DNA from: Isoetes taiwanensis
Taxonomy: Eukaryota; Streptophyta; Lycopodiopsida; Isoetales; Isoetaceae
Assembly: GCA_021234155.1 (NCBI GenBank)
Contig: JAJEKV010000073.1
Location: 2,206,001 to 2,270,000 of the forward strand
Length of the DNA stretch: 64,000 nucleotides
Direction of reading: 5' to 3'
The notes beneath the pieces are model-generated. The model had not been told where the DNA came from. It saw only the letters and a list, made by a program, of their open reading frames with translations, and did not search any database. The translations under genes and the position numbers were made by a program. Every line of letters begins with the position of its first letter. The first letter of the stretch is position 1. This document shows positions 11,923 to 23,979 of this stretch, in pieces.

Positions 11923-12727
11923 TGATGGAAACAAAAGCTTTTGAGTCCGGGAATTGAACCCAGATTTGAATACCACAGCTCAATCTTCTCCCTTTTAAAC
12001 CCTCCACACAGGATTCATCTATACATTGAATTCCACAAAGGATTAGCAGCATACAGAGCTATTCACACAAGAACTTAACCACAGGGTCAAAGCATGGAGC
12101 TGGGGGGCATTTTTGCGCCAGCCAAGCACCCCCTAAGCACCTAATGCCGGAAATTTTACTTATTTTTATCTTTTTTCTATAACTCCAATGAAGCTGAAAT
12201 TTTGTATTCCAAGGCGTAATATGAATGCGTTTCAGGGAAAAATATCAAAAAAATAAAAGAAAAATAATTTTTAAAAATACAAAGAAAATAGCTCCAAAAA
12301 GCACCCCCTAAGCACCATGTGTCGCTGACACAAAAAATGTCCCCCATCTCCATGCTTTAACCCCACACAGGTAATCACAGCAAGATAATGTTCTAAAAAG
12401 GCAAAAACCTGTAACCTTTTTATCTGATGATTGTGTCTGATCAAATTCCGGCCACTGCCACAGACGTCAAGCAAACACCACTGCCGAATTACTGCCGAAT
12501 CACATCTAATCGTCTCTGCTTATGGTTTGTGTAGCCGATCTGCAACAAATCCGTCACTGCCGAATCTCACACAACTTCCGATCAGATGCCGCCCAGCTAT
12601 CTTTTACAGATTCTTCACCATCCGTTATATATGTTAAAATAGTCCACGTGTTTTTGCAATGCCATGCCACATGTAATCAACCAACTATTAACCATCACAT
12701 AGGCATGACAAATACTAGAATCCAACA
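11923..12727 (-). repeat. Copia 3' LTR, carrying a MITE
   Basis: On the plus strand it runs from TGATGGAAACAAAAG to TAGAATCCAACA. Read along the element (minus strand) it is TGTTGGATTC...TCA, so it has TG...CA ends. It matches the LTR at 16976-17559 apart from a 280-bp insertion at 12084-12363, a missing 15-bp segment near 12003 and a missing block near 12625. A polypurine tract (ATGAGGGGGAGAT on the minus strand) sits just inside it at 12728-12740. Confidence 0.9.
12084..12363. mobile_element. 280-bp MITE inside the Copia LTR
   Basis: Absent from the partner LTR. Ends are inverted: GGGTCAAAGCATGGAG at the left and CTCCATGCTTTAACCC at the right. A second complementary block, GGGGGGCATTTTTG against CAAAAAATGTCCCCC, lies directly inside. 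CACA flanks both sides (12080-12083, 12364-12367), a likely 4-bp target duplication. An internal block AGCACCCCCTAAGCACC occurs twice (about 12125 and 12299). No coding capacity. The superfamily cannot be assigned safely. Confidence 0.85.
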
Positions 12728-12742
12728 ATCTCCCCCTCATGC

Positions 12743-15700
12743 CTATGTGATAGCAGTCCCAACGTCTTCTACACCTAATTCTTTTTGAAACATTTTGAAT
12801 TTGGGCTCTGGCAGGGCCTTTGTAAATATATCTGCACACTGCATATCTGTAGGTCTATATAATACAGCTATCTCCCCATTTTTCACGTGATCACGTATGA
12901 AGTGATTATGCAGCTCAATATGTTTTGTTCTTTCATGTAAAACTGGATTTTTCGTCATGGCAATACAGCTTGTACTATTACAATATAATGGTGTTGGCTC
13001 TTTCTGCACTAGGCCTAATTCTGCGAGTAATCGCCTAAGCCAAATTATTTCTCTGGAAGCAAGTGAAACTGTTGCATACTCAGCTTCTGCCATAGAAAGA
13101 GCAATAGAGGTTTGTTTCTTACTTTTCCAGGCGATAGCTGTCTTGCCTAATAAGCAAACATATCCTGATCTCGATTTACGTGTATCCACATCACCACCCC
13201 AATCTGCATCTGCAAAACCTTCAAGCAATAGACTTTCCAGTTTTACACCATGTTCACGTCTGAGGATAAGTCCATAGTTTAGAGTGCCTTTTAAAAACCT
13301 TAGAATATGTTTCGCACATTTCCAATGTCCTTCACCAGGATTGTTTAAAAATTGACTTAACATATTTACTCCATATGAGATGTCAGGACGTGTACAGTTT
13401 GATACATATTGAAGATATCCAATAAGCTCTCTATAGGGTCGATTCATCATAACAGTCTTTTCTTCTTCTGTTTTCGGACACATTTCAGAGCTGATTCTTT
13501 GCCCAGATGCTACTGGAGTGCTAGCGGATTTGCATTCTTCCATCTTAAATCTTTTAAGCATACCTAAAATATTCTTTTTCTGGGTAATATGTCTATAAAC
13601 TTCCATACCTATAACAACTGTTTCAGTTCCCCCAAGTCTGTCATCTGAAATCTTTGCTTTAAAATATTTTTGCAACATTTTAAGCAATTAACATTATTTG
13701 CTGCCATGACACAATCATCTACATACACAGCGATTATACAAAAACGATCTCCATCTCTATAGACATACACATTTCCATCCATGTTTAATTTTTCAAATCC
13801 ATGTGCTTTCAAATGATTATCAAGACATACATACCATTGCCGTGGCGCTTGCCTTAGACAATAGACTGCCTTCTGTAATTTCCATACTTTATCCCCATCA
13901 GTCTCATATCCAGGAGGTTGCTCCATATAAATCTCTTCATTCAAGTCTGCATTTAAAAACGCCGTGCTAACATCCATATGATGCAATTCCAAATTGTGTG
14001 TGTTAGCAATAGCCATAATCGCTCTAATACTTGTTAACTTAACAATAGGAGAGAAAGTTTCATCATAATCAATACCTTCTATTTGTGTATATCCTTTTGC
14101 CACTAGTCTCGCTTTGAACTTTTGTGTCTGTTCATCTGGCCCCTGTTTAATTCTAAAAATCCACTTGTTTCCAACAACATTTCTGTTATTAGGCCTGTCA
14201 ACTGGTTTGTATGTCTCCGTACGTTTAAAAGAACTCCATTGCATGTTTTCATTTATCTGACTCTGGGCTTTCTATAGCTTCATTATAGTTAGTTGGTATT
14301 TCTGATTCATACACAGTCATAAGAGCCGGTATTGCCTGATCACTTTCTTCAATCTCTTCATGTGTTACACACACTTCTCTCGGTTGCATCTCTCCTCATA
14401 ATTCTTCCAGTCTCATCCCTTCCATATTGTGCTGTATCGAATGGTATTCCTTCCTTAAGCAATTCCGCTTCAGTTCTTCTCCTACGCCGCGTACAGGAGC
14501 TGGTTCTATTTCCGCATCATCACGTTCAGTTTGATCTAGATGTTGAGTTTGTTCTTCTTGCCCTTCTGCTTCGTTAGTGTCAACAATAGTTCCTGTTTCT
14601 TCTTCCTCATCATCAAAATAGTCCACAGGTTCCCAGTTAATATTTTCATCTGTATCTTGGTCTTGCTTATTAATAAAAAACAGATCCTTATATAATACTT
14701 TTTCAAAGAAAATAACATCTCGACTGACAATTACTGCTCGTTTACTTGGATCATAAAGTCTATATCCTTTTGACAAACTATCATAACCAACAAAGTAAGT
14801 TTCTCTACTTTTATCATCTAACTTCTATCTATTCTCTTCCATTATTTTTGCATAAGCTAAACATCCAAAAACTTTAAATTCTTTTGCAGATTGGCGTTTA
14901 CCTGTCCAAAGCTCATCTGGAACTTTACCTTCTAAGGCCTTGCTTGAGATTTTGTTTTGCACATAGAAAGCTGTGTTTACAGCTTCTGCCCATAAAAAGT
15001 TTGGAAGACCTGCATCCTTTAGCATTGCCCGTGCTGATTCCATTACTGTTCGATTTTTCCTCTCAGAGACACCATTTTGCTGAGGAGTCCCACTACACGT
15101 CAATTGTCTTTTAATTCCTTTTTCTGCACAAAAATACTTAAACTCATCTGATAAGTATTCTCCCCCTCTGTCTGACCTTAAGCATTTTAGTTTGCACCAT
15201 GTTTCCCGTTCAACTTCTGCAAGATAGACTTGAATGAATTGAATACCTGGCTTTTATGGCTTAGAAAATACCATTTAGACTTTCTTGAATAATCATCAAT
15301 AAACGATACAAAGTAATATTTCCCACTCGCACTTCTAACTCTCATAGGCCCACATACGTCAGAATGTACCAAAGCTAACTTCTCACCTACTCGTTCACTT
15401 TTCTTAGGAAAAGGTTTTCTACTTTGTTTACCCAACATGCAACCATGACACGGTGTGTCCAAGCCTTCCTTAATATTACCTACAACATCTAAGTCATTCA
15501 ATACCTTATGCTTCTTCATAAAGATTATATTTTTCAAATTTGTGTGACCTAGTCGTTGATGCCACAATTCTATTGATTTATTATTTTCAACTTCAATACT
15601 TAATAGCATGTCTACACTTCTTGGACAAAACTCAAACCGATTTCCAACTCGGTTTGCATATAATACAATGTTTCCATTATTGTGCACTATGCACATGTTC

Positions 15701-16943
15701 TTATCAAATGACAATCTATAATCTCTATCTACCAAATCCGCTACAGAAATTTAGTTCTTCACCACTCCTGGAACACACAAGACATTATCAATAGATATCA
15801 CACTTCCATCTTCACCTTCAAGTTCTAACAAGCCACAACCTTCTACTTTTTCTTCTTCACCATTTGCCATACGTACACATTTTAGTTTACTAGTTTGCAT
15901 ATCTTTTAATATTTGTGAACTTCTCATCACGGATTTTTCAGCTCCAGAATCTATAACCACATGGTTAGCCAAATTTTCATCGCACAAACTTGATAACACA
16001 AATGAATTTACCTCTTCTTCAGGAATTTTTTCAGTTGATACACGACCTATAGTTGGTTTTGAAAAGGTAACTGTCCTTCTTGCAGCTCCTCTACTAGAAG
16101 ACGAAGATCCTCTAAAACTTCCACGTCCTCTTCCTTTTCTTGTACACATATTTGCAAGATGTCCTCCTTCCCCACAAACATAACACGTATGACCTCTAAT
16201 ACGCGGACAATTTGGCTTGATATGACCACTTTCTCCACACCCATTCCATAGCATATCACATCCTTCACTTCCTTACTTCTCCCTCGCCCTCTTTCGGCAT
16301 ATAAAATACTATCTCCCCCCGGATTATAATCCCTTCTTGCTTCTCTTTGTGTGACTTCAGTTCTTGCTGTACTTATTGTTTCTTCCTTAGTTTTTGCAGT
16401 TGTGCGAATTAATGAAGCAATATTTTCATCATATTCAGCAAACATATCTGATATGTATAATATTTTGGACTGAACAGAGAGTGGAGCAGCACCATCTAAA
16501 TCCATAAAGATACCTTCCATTTTATCAAACAATTCCACCAAATCCTTACCTCTTACATATTTGAGCATTCTTAATTCTTGTTCTAGCTTATGTATCTGAG
16601 ATGCGCTTAATTTTTCATACTCATTCGGTAAATATTGCCACATTTCTCGTGGACTCATGTGATGAATAGAAGCTATAATTCCATAACCAAGCTTGGAAAT
16701 AATAATACCTTTAGCTTGCGCTATATCCTTAGAGGATGGCTCTTCTGAAGTACTGCTTGCACCTTCGGTTTTTATTGTAACCTTCCTTTGCTTCTCAGTT
16801 TCAGTAAGAGGTCTCGCATAATCCCAAAGCCCTTCAATTTCTAACGCTTTCTCCACTTTCACCTTCCATGCTTGAAAACCTGAGCCTCCCTTATAGACTT
16901 CAACACCAGCTAATATCGAAGAAGCAACTTTATTGGCTGCCAT
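12743..16943 (-). pseudogene. Copia gag-pol polyprotein, several breaks
   Basis: Read from 16943 (MAANKVASSILAGVEVYKG), the order is gag, zinc knuckles, protease, integrase, RT, RNase H, the Ty1/Copia order. Landmarks: two CCHC knuckles (CGESGHIKPNC and CYVCGEGGHLANMC, about 16250-16140), protease VVIDSGAEKS (about 15960), GAG-pre-integrase WHQRLGHTNLKN (about 15560), integrase VHSDVCGPM and FIDDYSRK (15370-15290), GTPQQNGVSERKNRT (about 15090), RT KARLVAKGYTQIEGIDY and HHMDVSTAFLNADL (14110-13930), active site YVDDCVMAANN (about 13720), RNase H DADWGGDVDTRKSRSGY (about 13200). Frameshifts lie near 16250, 14800, 14250 and 13650, and a stop near 15750, so this copy cannot make one polyprotein, although the element is nearly full length. 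Confidence 0.92.
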
Positions 16944-16961
16944 CTCCCTTTCGAACTCAAA

Positions 16962-16973
16962 GCTCTGATACCA
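16962..16973 (-). promoter_or_regulatory. Copia primer-binding site (initiator Met-tRNA)
   Basis: Minus strand TGGTATCAGAGC, starting two bases after the 5' LTR end. This is the usual initiator-Met-tRNA primer site of plant Copia elements. Confidence 0.9.
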
Positions 16974-16975
16974 GA

Positions 16976-17559
16976 TGATAGAAACAAAAGCTTTTGAGTC
17001 CGGGAATTGAACCCAGATTTGAATACCACAGCTCAATCTTCTCCCTTTTAAACCCTCACTTCTTAACTATCCACACAGGATTCATCTATACATTGAATTC
17101 CACAAAGGATTAGCAGCATACAGAGCTATTCACACAAGAACTTAACCACACGGGTAATCACAGCAAGATAATGTTCTGAAAAGGAAAAAACCTGTAACCT
17201 TTTTATCTGATGATTGTGTCTGATCAAATTCCGGCCACTGCCACAGACGTCAAGCAAACACCATCGCCGATTATCGCTTGAATCACATCTAATCGTCTCT
17301 GCTTATGGTTTGTGTAGCCGATCTGCAACAAATCCGTCGCTGCCGAATCTCACACAACTTCCGATCAGATGCCGCCCAGCTATCTTTTACAGATTCTTCA
17401 CCGTTCGTTATTTTCCTTTCTTTACTTTACTTTTAAAAATAAAATTAAGATGCAAACACAATATGTTAAAATAGTCCATGTGTTTTTGCAATGCCATGCC
17501 ACATGTAATCAACCAACTATTAACCATCACATAGGCATGACAAATACTAGAATCCAACA
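16976..17559 (-). repeat. Copia 5' LTR
   Basis: The partner of 11923-12727 without the MITE. TG...CA ends; followed by the TGGTG duplication at 17560-17564. Confidence 0.9.
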
Positions 17560-17564
17560 TGGTG
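17560..17564. repeat. target-site duplication of the Copia element, right
   Basis: TGGTG, identical to 11918-11922. It confirms one insertion event into the LINE. Confidence 0.9.
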
Positions 17565-18600
17565 GAGCCAGTTCTTCTGTATGGGGTCGAGGTGTGGGGC
17601 CCAGTGGTGTCTTTGGCGACCTGGAACGACTTAGAGCAGGTCTAGAAGGCATTTTTGACGCGGGCACTTGGGGTCAAGCCCTCAGTTCCATATCAGATCT
17701 TGTTGCAGGAGATAGGATTCATGCCCCTGCAGCATGCGACCCTCGATAGACACATTGTTTATTTCGTAAGGTGGCCAAAGATGGGGCGACACTTTCGGCC
17801 CCGCGACTTGGCTTACTGGCTGTGGCGATGAGCCCCGAACATTCGTGGCTTGTTGGAAGGACAAGAGAGCCCAGTGGGCTGGTGCTGCTTTGGAACATAG
17901 ACGCATACATAGGGCCCGTGTGTACAGGCGTCGGCCGGGATAGGCCGAGGGGGGTACTTGGACTCTTGTTTCACGGGGAATCTCGGGACCACCATGCTGG
18001 AACGGTAAAGATGGCACACTACAAACAAAGACATAAACCCCACCCCTGGTTCGAGGCCCACGGCTCTACCGCGTTCTCGGTTGCCCATGAAGAAGCGCAG
18101 AATCATCGGCGTCCATTGAACAGGGGCCCACCATCTTCCGGCTTGAGAGGCGGGTTGGTGGGTTGGAGAGCCGCACCGGGACGGGCTTTGTCGGTGTTGC
18201 CACTACCGGGGTTATTGAGGATGAAAGCCATGCCTTCCGGAAGCGGTCCGGCCTATATTGGTTCGGGCTAGGCCGACACAGTGCGCCTCGCGACAAGCTA
18301 CTCAAGATGCAGGCCGCGGTTGATCCCTTGGCTCCCTACCTCCAGGAGGTTTTGGATCTGCGGACTCACCTCTGCCCCCGGGCGCCTATCTGAGGTGCCG
18401 GGAATTCATGTGTATATGTCTATTTGTACAGCTGCCAGCAGACTTGTTGTTGCGACGGTTTTTCCGAAGGGGGGGAGGGGGGTTTAATCCGGGTAGCAAC
18501 GGGCTTGCTGCACCCGTGTAATTTGGGTCCCATAGGCCGATTGGCCTCCGCGAACGATAAAAGAACCTTCCTTCCTTCCTTCCTTTCCTTCCTTTGTTGA
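17565..18600 (+). pseudogene. LINE ORF2 C-terminal part and 3' end
   Basis: Joining across the Copia element, the frame goes from SHLFRTLV to VEPVLLYGVEVWGP, a typical post-RT block of LINE ORF2 (compare QPVLLYGSPIWGP in the LINE at 45031). The rest is shifted between frames. The 3' untranslated end has GGGTCCCATAGGCCGATTGG and finishes in a run of CCTT/TTCC units at 18571-18597. A 5'-truncated copy of the same 3' end lies reversed at 41421-41568, which fixes the CCTT run as the element's own tail. Confidence 0.75.
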
Positions 18601-19850
18601 TTTTATGTCATGTTAGATTGATAACATCCTATAGAACATATGACACACACACCACATCAAGGGCACTTCCCCAATCATCAAAAACTGAATGCACCAATAT
18701 TGCTTATTTTATGTCATGTCAGCAACATCCTATAGCACGCGCGCGCACATACACACACACACTCTCTCTCTTCATTGGGTCCTGCCTCAATTACTTTAAA
18801 TTGAATGCACTTTGGGTGGCTCAAAATCAAGACATGCTTGTACTAGACTAGTGTGTTACCACTAGACCATTGAAGAATAAGAAAGAGTTCGCAACATTTT
18901 AGAGATATTATTTAACATTGGAATGTCATTGTACATATCTTAGTAGAATTTTTTGCTTTATAGTCTTCGGCATGTAACATTTGTATTTGGCTAGTGGACA
19001 AGTTGTGACGACCATACAAGCATTAATAATTGACACAAAAGTAAAGTTAGGGAAGTTGTGCATGAACTTTCTAGTCATATATAGGTCGCCTTTTCATACT
19101 TTACAAAAGTTGCGGCAAGTGTTAAGGAAGATGTTCATGAATTTTCTGAATTATACGAGCAAAGTTACAATGGTCAAATGAAGGTAGGCCTTCCCTAGTT
19201 GCAGCAAGTGTTGATGTCAATAAGCAATAGTTTATAACATTAGTGTCGTTATTTTAAAATAAGCAAATGAAAAAGAGGCTATATATATGAGCATGCTTAG
19301 AGTGCCCAAAGTTTTTGCACGAGATCCTAGTAGGGCCGTCCACATTTTAATTTTTTTGATGTCAAATGCAAATTTATATGTCAAAATGGAGGTGGCGGCC
19401 TTGGTGTAAGCCAATTTTCAAAATAGGGTTCTGATTGGGTCCGCGGTCCTTCGTTGGGCCCCATAAATGGATTGGTATTCACTTCAATTCAATCCTCCAC
19501 CCCGGTCAAAGAAAGCATCCAAAAAAATTAGTTTGATCTAATGTTCCCCCTCGTATCAAATTGACACCCTTATTGTGCCTGCCCAATTTTAGGCAATCTC
19601 CACACACACGTCCTAAAACCTACAGTGTTGGGTCATGATTTGAAAATGTATCCCATTCTCATCGAACTTAACATAGGTAATATCGATGTCTAAATTGCTA
19701 TCTATCTATACCTATCTATATTTGCAATAAGAGTACAGGAATGCAGAATTAATATGTGAATCTGCTCCTGCACATTTGTTAAATGGTCAAAATGGTTCTG
19801 TTCCTCAACAAGAACCATTTAAATCAACAAGAAGGCTGCATGTTTGTGAA
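18601..19850. other. intergenic, with a CA/CT microsatellite
   Basis: No gene recognised. 18735-18770 is an alternating GC/CA run followed by CT repeats. The TTGCTTATTTTATGT-type block near 18699 resembles 6940-6960 in front of the LINE, so related repeat sequence flanks it on both sides. Confidence 0.4.
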
Positions 19851-19855
19851 AAGCT

Positions 19856-19861
19856 TTTATT
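19856..19861 (-). terminator. candidate poly(A) signal of PSAT
   Basis: AATAAA on the minus strand, about 165 bp downstream of the PSAT stop codon, in an AT-rich 3' region. Confidence 0.5.
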
Positions 19862-20022
19862 CCTTCAGACAGCTCTGGAGAAGTATACTGTTTGAATACA
19901 AATCTCAACAAAACATCATGGCATAAGAATCTCAACAAAACATCATAGCAAACCCTATGGAGATCTTATTATATTTGATCAGCCGAGAGCATATGAGAGC
20001 CTGGAATTAGATTTCAGAGATA

Positions 20023-21348
20023 TCAATGCTTTGCTTGAAAATCTTTCATCAAACGGACCAGTTTCTCCACTCCAGCCTTAGGCATGGCATTGTAAATGGA
20101 AGCCCTGACTCCACCAACAGATCTATGGCCTTTGAGCTGTACCATACTCTGAGATGCAGCTTCTTTGATGAAGGCGGCCTCGAGTTCAGGTGTTGGCATG
20201 GTGAACGGCACATTCATGAGGGATCTCACTGATTTCTCAACAGGGCATTTGTAGAAGCCATTGCTGGCATCTATAGCATCATACAGCAGCTTTGCCTTCT
20301 CCACATTTTTCTTCTCAATGCCTTCCAAGCCCCCTTGTTCTAACAGATCTTCAAAGACCAGACCACACATGTATATGGCAAAGCAGGGTGGTGTGTTATA
20401 TAAAGACTTATTCTCTGCATGTATCTTGTAATCAAGCATAACAGGAGTTATGGGCTGTGCAAATCCTATAAGATCTTTCCTTACTATCACAATTGTTACT
20501 CCAGAAGGCCCTACATTCTTCTGAGCACCTGCATATATGATACCAAACTTTGACACATCCACAGGTTTGGAACAAAAATTTGAAGACATATCTGCAACCA
20601 AAATTGTATTCCCTCTAACTGATGGATAATCCTTGAACTCAACTCCATGAATAGTTTCATTGGCACAGATGTGCAGATACTTTGCATCAGCAGAAACCTG
20701 GAAGTCCGATTCACTTGGAATACTAGTATATTTGTTAGCTTTTCCGCTCCAAATAACCTTTGCCTTAGAATATTTCTGGGCTTCCTTAAAGGCTTTATCA
20801 CCCCAAGATCCCGTAACAATAAACTCTGTGGTATCTTCAGGAGAACAAAGGTTTAACGGGATAGCAGCAAACTGGGTAGTAGCACCTCCTTGAAGAAATA
20901 AAACCTCGTAATCATCCGAGATCTTTAATAAAGATCTGAGATCTGCCTCGGCTTTCTGGATAACTGATAAAAACTCCTTACCTCGATGGCTCATTTCCAT
21001 AACACTCATGCCGCTGCCTCTCCAGTTGTAGAGTTCTTCTTGAGCTTTCTTCACAACTTTGGCAGGCAGAGTGGCAGGCCCTGCTGCGAAATTAAAAACG
21101 CGGCCATCATTTTCCAAAGCAACGGCATCGGAAACCTTGGGCGATGCCGGAATGGTGGCAGCAGACCGGATCCCTAAAACCCTTGCATTCTTGAATGCGT
21201 TCTTCTGAACACGAGCAGAAATAGGAAGACGCTCACCCAATAAAGATGAATGCAGACTTACAGATCCGTTAGGAGAAGAGTTGTTTTTGTGCAGGAAAGA
21301 GTATTGGCATGATGCCGCCATAGCTGCAAGCTCCGTTGCGGTCGCCAT
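20023..21348 (-). CDS. PSAT: phosphoserine aminotransferase, plastid-targeted
   Basis: Encodes 441 residues in one uninterrupted exon. It catalyses the second step of the phosphorylated serine pathway: 3-phosphohydroxypyruvate plus glutamate to 3-phosphoserine plus 2-oxoglutarate, using pyridoxal phosphate, in plastids. Residues 1-75 are Ser/Ala/Arg-rich with few acids, a transit-peptide composition. The class-V aminotransferase domain starts [11 protein letters not shown] (85-95). QGGATTQF (153-160) is the cofactor phosphate-binding loop. [11 protein letters not shown] (273-283) carries the Schiff-base lysine, Lys277. NTPPCFAIY (318-326) and [16 protein letters not shown] (408-422) are family signatures. 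The length is as expected for plant PSAT, with no missing catalytic residue. The ATG at 21348 gives the transit peptide and is preceded by an in-frame stop. Plant PSAT genes are, as I recall, often intronless, so this need not be a retrocopy. It looks functional and is the only intact gene here. Confidence 0.96.
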   Translation of the reverse strand: MATATELAAMAASCQYSFLHKNNSSPNGSVSLHSSLLGERLPISARVQKNAFKNARVLGIRSAATIPASPKVSDAVALENDGRVFNFAAGPATLPAKVVKKAQEELYNWRGSGMSVMEMSHRGKEFLSVIQKAEADLRSLLKISDDYEVLFLQGGATTQFAAIPLNLCSPEDTTEFIVTGSWGDKAFKEAQKYSKAKVIWSGKANKYTSIPSESDFQVSADAKYLHICANETIHGVEFKDYPSVRGNTILVADMSSNFCSKPVDVSKFGIIYAGAQKNVGPSGVTIVIVRKDLIGFAQPITPVMLDYKIHAENKSLYNTPPCFAIYMCGLVFEDLLEQGGLEGIEKKNVEKAKLLYDAIDASNGFYKCPVEKSVRSLMNVPFTMPTPELEAAFIKEAASQSMVQLKGHRSVGGVRASIYNAMPKAGVEKLVRLMKDFQAKH

Positions 21349-21678
21349 AGCCTAAAGCTTTGCCAAATGCACCAACGCCTTTTATGATTGCCGGTTTTCA
21401 GTCGCCATTTTGCCTACATGGCCCTAATTTTGCCACGTCCCAATCTTGTTCAAGGATGCAACCTAATGTATTATGTAGGAATGGTGCCCCATCATTACCT
21501 GGGCAATGTTTGCATTCTATATATGTTGAAAACATGTAAATTAACGAAAATGCAGGGTTGGGGTAGAAGAATTACGACAAAGTGGGGTTTACCACTGGAT
21601 ACACATTTTAAATCTGCCTCCCGATGGCATTTGGGAAATATACAGAACCCCCTTATAGCATTGTAGGGTTTTGTCGTT

Positions 21679-23940
21679 GGGGTGAAGGTTAGGATGTTAT
21701 AGGGTAAGGTGTGATGGGGATGTGTATGTAATTCTAGCTTGAGGAATAGGGAAAGCTTGGTGCCTAGAAGTAGTGTGGTGGTGCGATAAGGTGAGGGTGT
21801 GGGATGGAGTAACTTCATTGATCGACATGATTGTGTTGTGGAGTTTGTGCATTAAGACATGAGCTGACAGTTGCTTGGCGCCTAGAAGTAGTGCGCTATG
21901 CGTGTGGGGGCGCTACTCCTAGGCTTGGTGCCTAGAAGTAGTGTGGGGGCGCGATAGGGTGAGGGTGTGTATTTGGATGCTATGTGATAGGGCTTTATGG
22001 TGGCATTGTTTATCGACGCTACTGAAGGCTTTCACGTTTGACGGGAGTGCTTGTCCGCTTTTTCTTTCTTTTTTTGATGGCGAGAACACGTATTAATATA
22101 TGAATCTTATATTGGGCATCCCGGAATGGGATGTCGATATAAAGGATTAAGACAAAGTGGGGATTACCATAGGATTTGAAGCAGCTACATTAGCAGCATT
22201 TTGTTCGACTGGAAGTCTGTCGTCGATTGGCGACGCGATCGACAGTTGTTTCCTGTCCTTTATTCGCAACAGCATCACATACAGTAGCTCAGGCGTGAAT
22301 GCCCTCCTCACGTCCATGATTGCATTGCCTTCTATCGTGGAGCTCTGGCTCTTGTGCCATGCCATGGCGTACGCCAGCGCGAGCTGGAATGTTCTCTTGA
22401 AGATGATCTTGGGCCCTTGGTGCCTGTACTCGACCAGCGTTTGCTTGACGTGCATGTATTGGAGAGAGTTGTCGATGTGGACCGTGATGCCTTTTGCGTC
22501 TCCTGTTTGCTCGTCGGTCTCTATGTATGTAACTGTTCCTGTCATCTTGTTGACTATTTCTCCCGGTATGTCCATGTTGCTAATGATTATGACTCTGCAT
22601 CCCACGGCGACGTAAGATATCTGGTGGAATGCTAGGTCTTCGGTCCAGTGGCTCATTTTGTCTTCTGCTGTTGCGTTGGTGTGGACTCGTATCTCGTGGA
22701 CACGACTGCTGGGGAACATTTTGATCATGGCCATCGCGTTGTAATGTCGGACGTCTTCGTGGTGTGTGACGTTCCCCGCCAAATATACAACGTCCGGCCG
22801 TACATCTCGCGGGAAATCCTCCATCCAACCCTTCAGCCATATGGGCCCGCCGTCTATCCCACACCCAAGGTATCCTTAGTGCGGGAAGGGGACACGAAGG
22901 TGTCTTGCGCGCCCTTCCCCTATGGGGTGAAGGTTAGGATGTTATAGGGTAAGGTGTGATGGGGATGTGTATGTAATTCTAGCTTGAGGAATAGGGAAAG
23001 CTTAGTGCCTAGAAGTAGTGTGGTGGTGCGATAGGGTGAGGGTGTGGGATGGAGTAACTTCATTAATCGACATGATTGTGTTGTGGAGTTTGTGCATTAA
23101 GACGTGAGCCGCAAGTTGCTTGGCGCCTCGAAGTAGTGCATGCTATTGTGTGGGGGCTTGGTACCTAGAAGTAGTATGGGGGCGCGATAGCGTGAGGGTA
23201 TGTATTTGGATGTTGCGTGATAAGGCTTTATGGTGGCATTGTTGATCAACGCTACTGAAGGTTTTCACGTTTGACAGGAGTGCACTATTGTCCGCATTTT
23301 CTTCCCTTTTTTATGGCAAGAATATGTATTAATATATGAATCTTACATTGGACATCCCGGAATGGGATGTTGATAGAAAGGATTAAGACAAAGTGGGGAT
23401 TACCATAGGATTTGAAGCAGCTACATTAGCAGCATTTTGTTCGACTGGAAGTCCGCCGTCGTGATTGGCGACATGATCGACAATTGTTTCCTGTCCTTTA
23501 TTCGCAACAGCATCACGTACAGTAGCCCAGGCGTGAACGCCCTCCTCACGACCATGATTGCATTGCCTTCTATCATGGAGCTCTGGCTCTGGTGCCCTGT
23601 CATGGTGTACGCCAGTACGAGCGGGAATGTTCTCTTGAACATGGTTTTGTGCCCTTGGTGCATGTACTCGACCAGCATTCGTTTGACGTGCATATGTTGA
23701 AGAGAGTTGTCAATGTGGACCGTGATGTCTTTTGCGTCTCATGTTTACTCGTCGGTCTCTATGTATGTAACTGTTCCTGTCATCACGTTGACTATTTCTC
23801 CTAGTATGTCCATGTTGTTAATGATTATAACTTTGCATCCCACGGCGACGAAAGGTATCTGGTGGAATGCTGGGTCTTCGATCCAGTGGCTCATTCTGTC
23901 TTCTGTTGTTGCGTTGGTGTGCACTTGCATCTTCAAAGCT
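21679..23940. repeat. tandem duplication, 1245-bp period
   Basis: GGGGTGAAGGTTAGGATG occurs at 21679 and 22924. What follows (TGCCTAGAAGTAGTGTG blocks, GGCATCCCGGAATGGGATG, then the PIF1-like reverse-strand frame) is the same in both copies with scattered changes. Copy 2 loses similarity after about 23935. Confidence 0.85.
22147..22860 (-). pseudogene. PIF1-like helicase C-terminal fragment, copy 1
   Basis: The minus-strand frame reads DVVYLAGNVTHHEDVRHYNA, then VGCRVIIISNMDIPGEIVNK with MTGTVTYIETDE, then FKRTFQLALAYAMAWHKSQS and FTPELLYVMLLRI. The order (V-G-x-R-V-x-x-x-x-N-x-D with VNG-like TGTV, then LAYAM-x-x-HKSQ and T-x-x-LLYV-x-L-x-R) is the C-terminal RecA-like domain of PIF1-family helicases, used by Helitron transposons and cellular PIF1. 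The N-terminal Walker motifs are missing. No Helitron ends were seen here, so a Helitron origin is likely but not shown. Confidence 0.7.
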
Positions 23941-23945
23941 ATCTA
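23421..23945 (-). pseudogene. PIF1-like helicase C-terminal fragment, copy 2
   Basis: Same domain as copy 1: KMQVHTNATTEDRMSHW, VGCKVIIINNMDILGEIVN, then LVLAYTMTGHQSQS and FTPGLLYVMLLRIKDRK. It is broken near 23740 by a stop/frame change. HKSQ has become HQSQ. It arose with copy 1 by the 1245-bp tandem duplication and has decayed since. Confidence 0.65.
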
Positions 23946-23979
23946 CGTACTAACTGGGATCATAGCTAGGTCCACTATC

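Noticed and set aside
22157-22947. Plus-strand frames of 90-150 codons opposite the PIF1 frame
   Set aside because: Antisense shadows of the helicase-like minus-strand frame.
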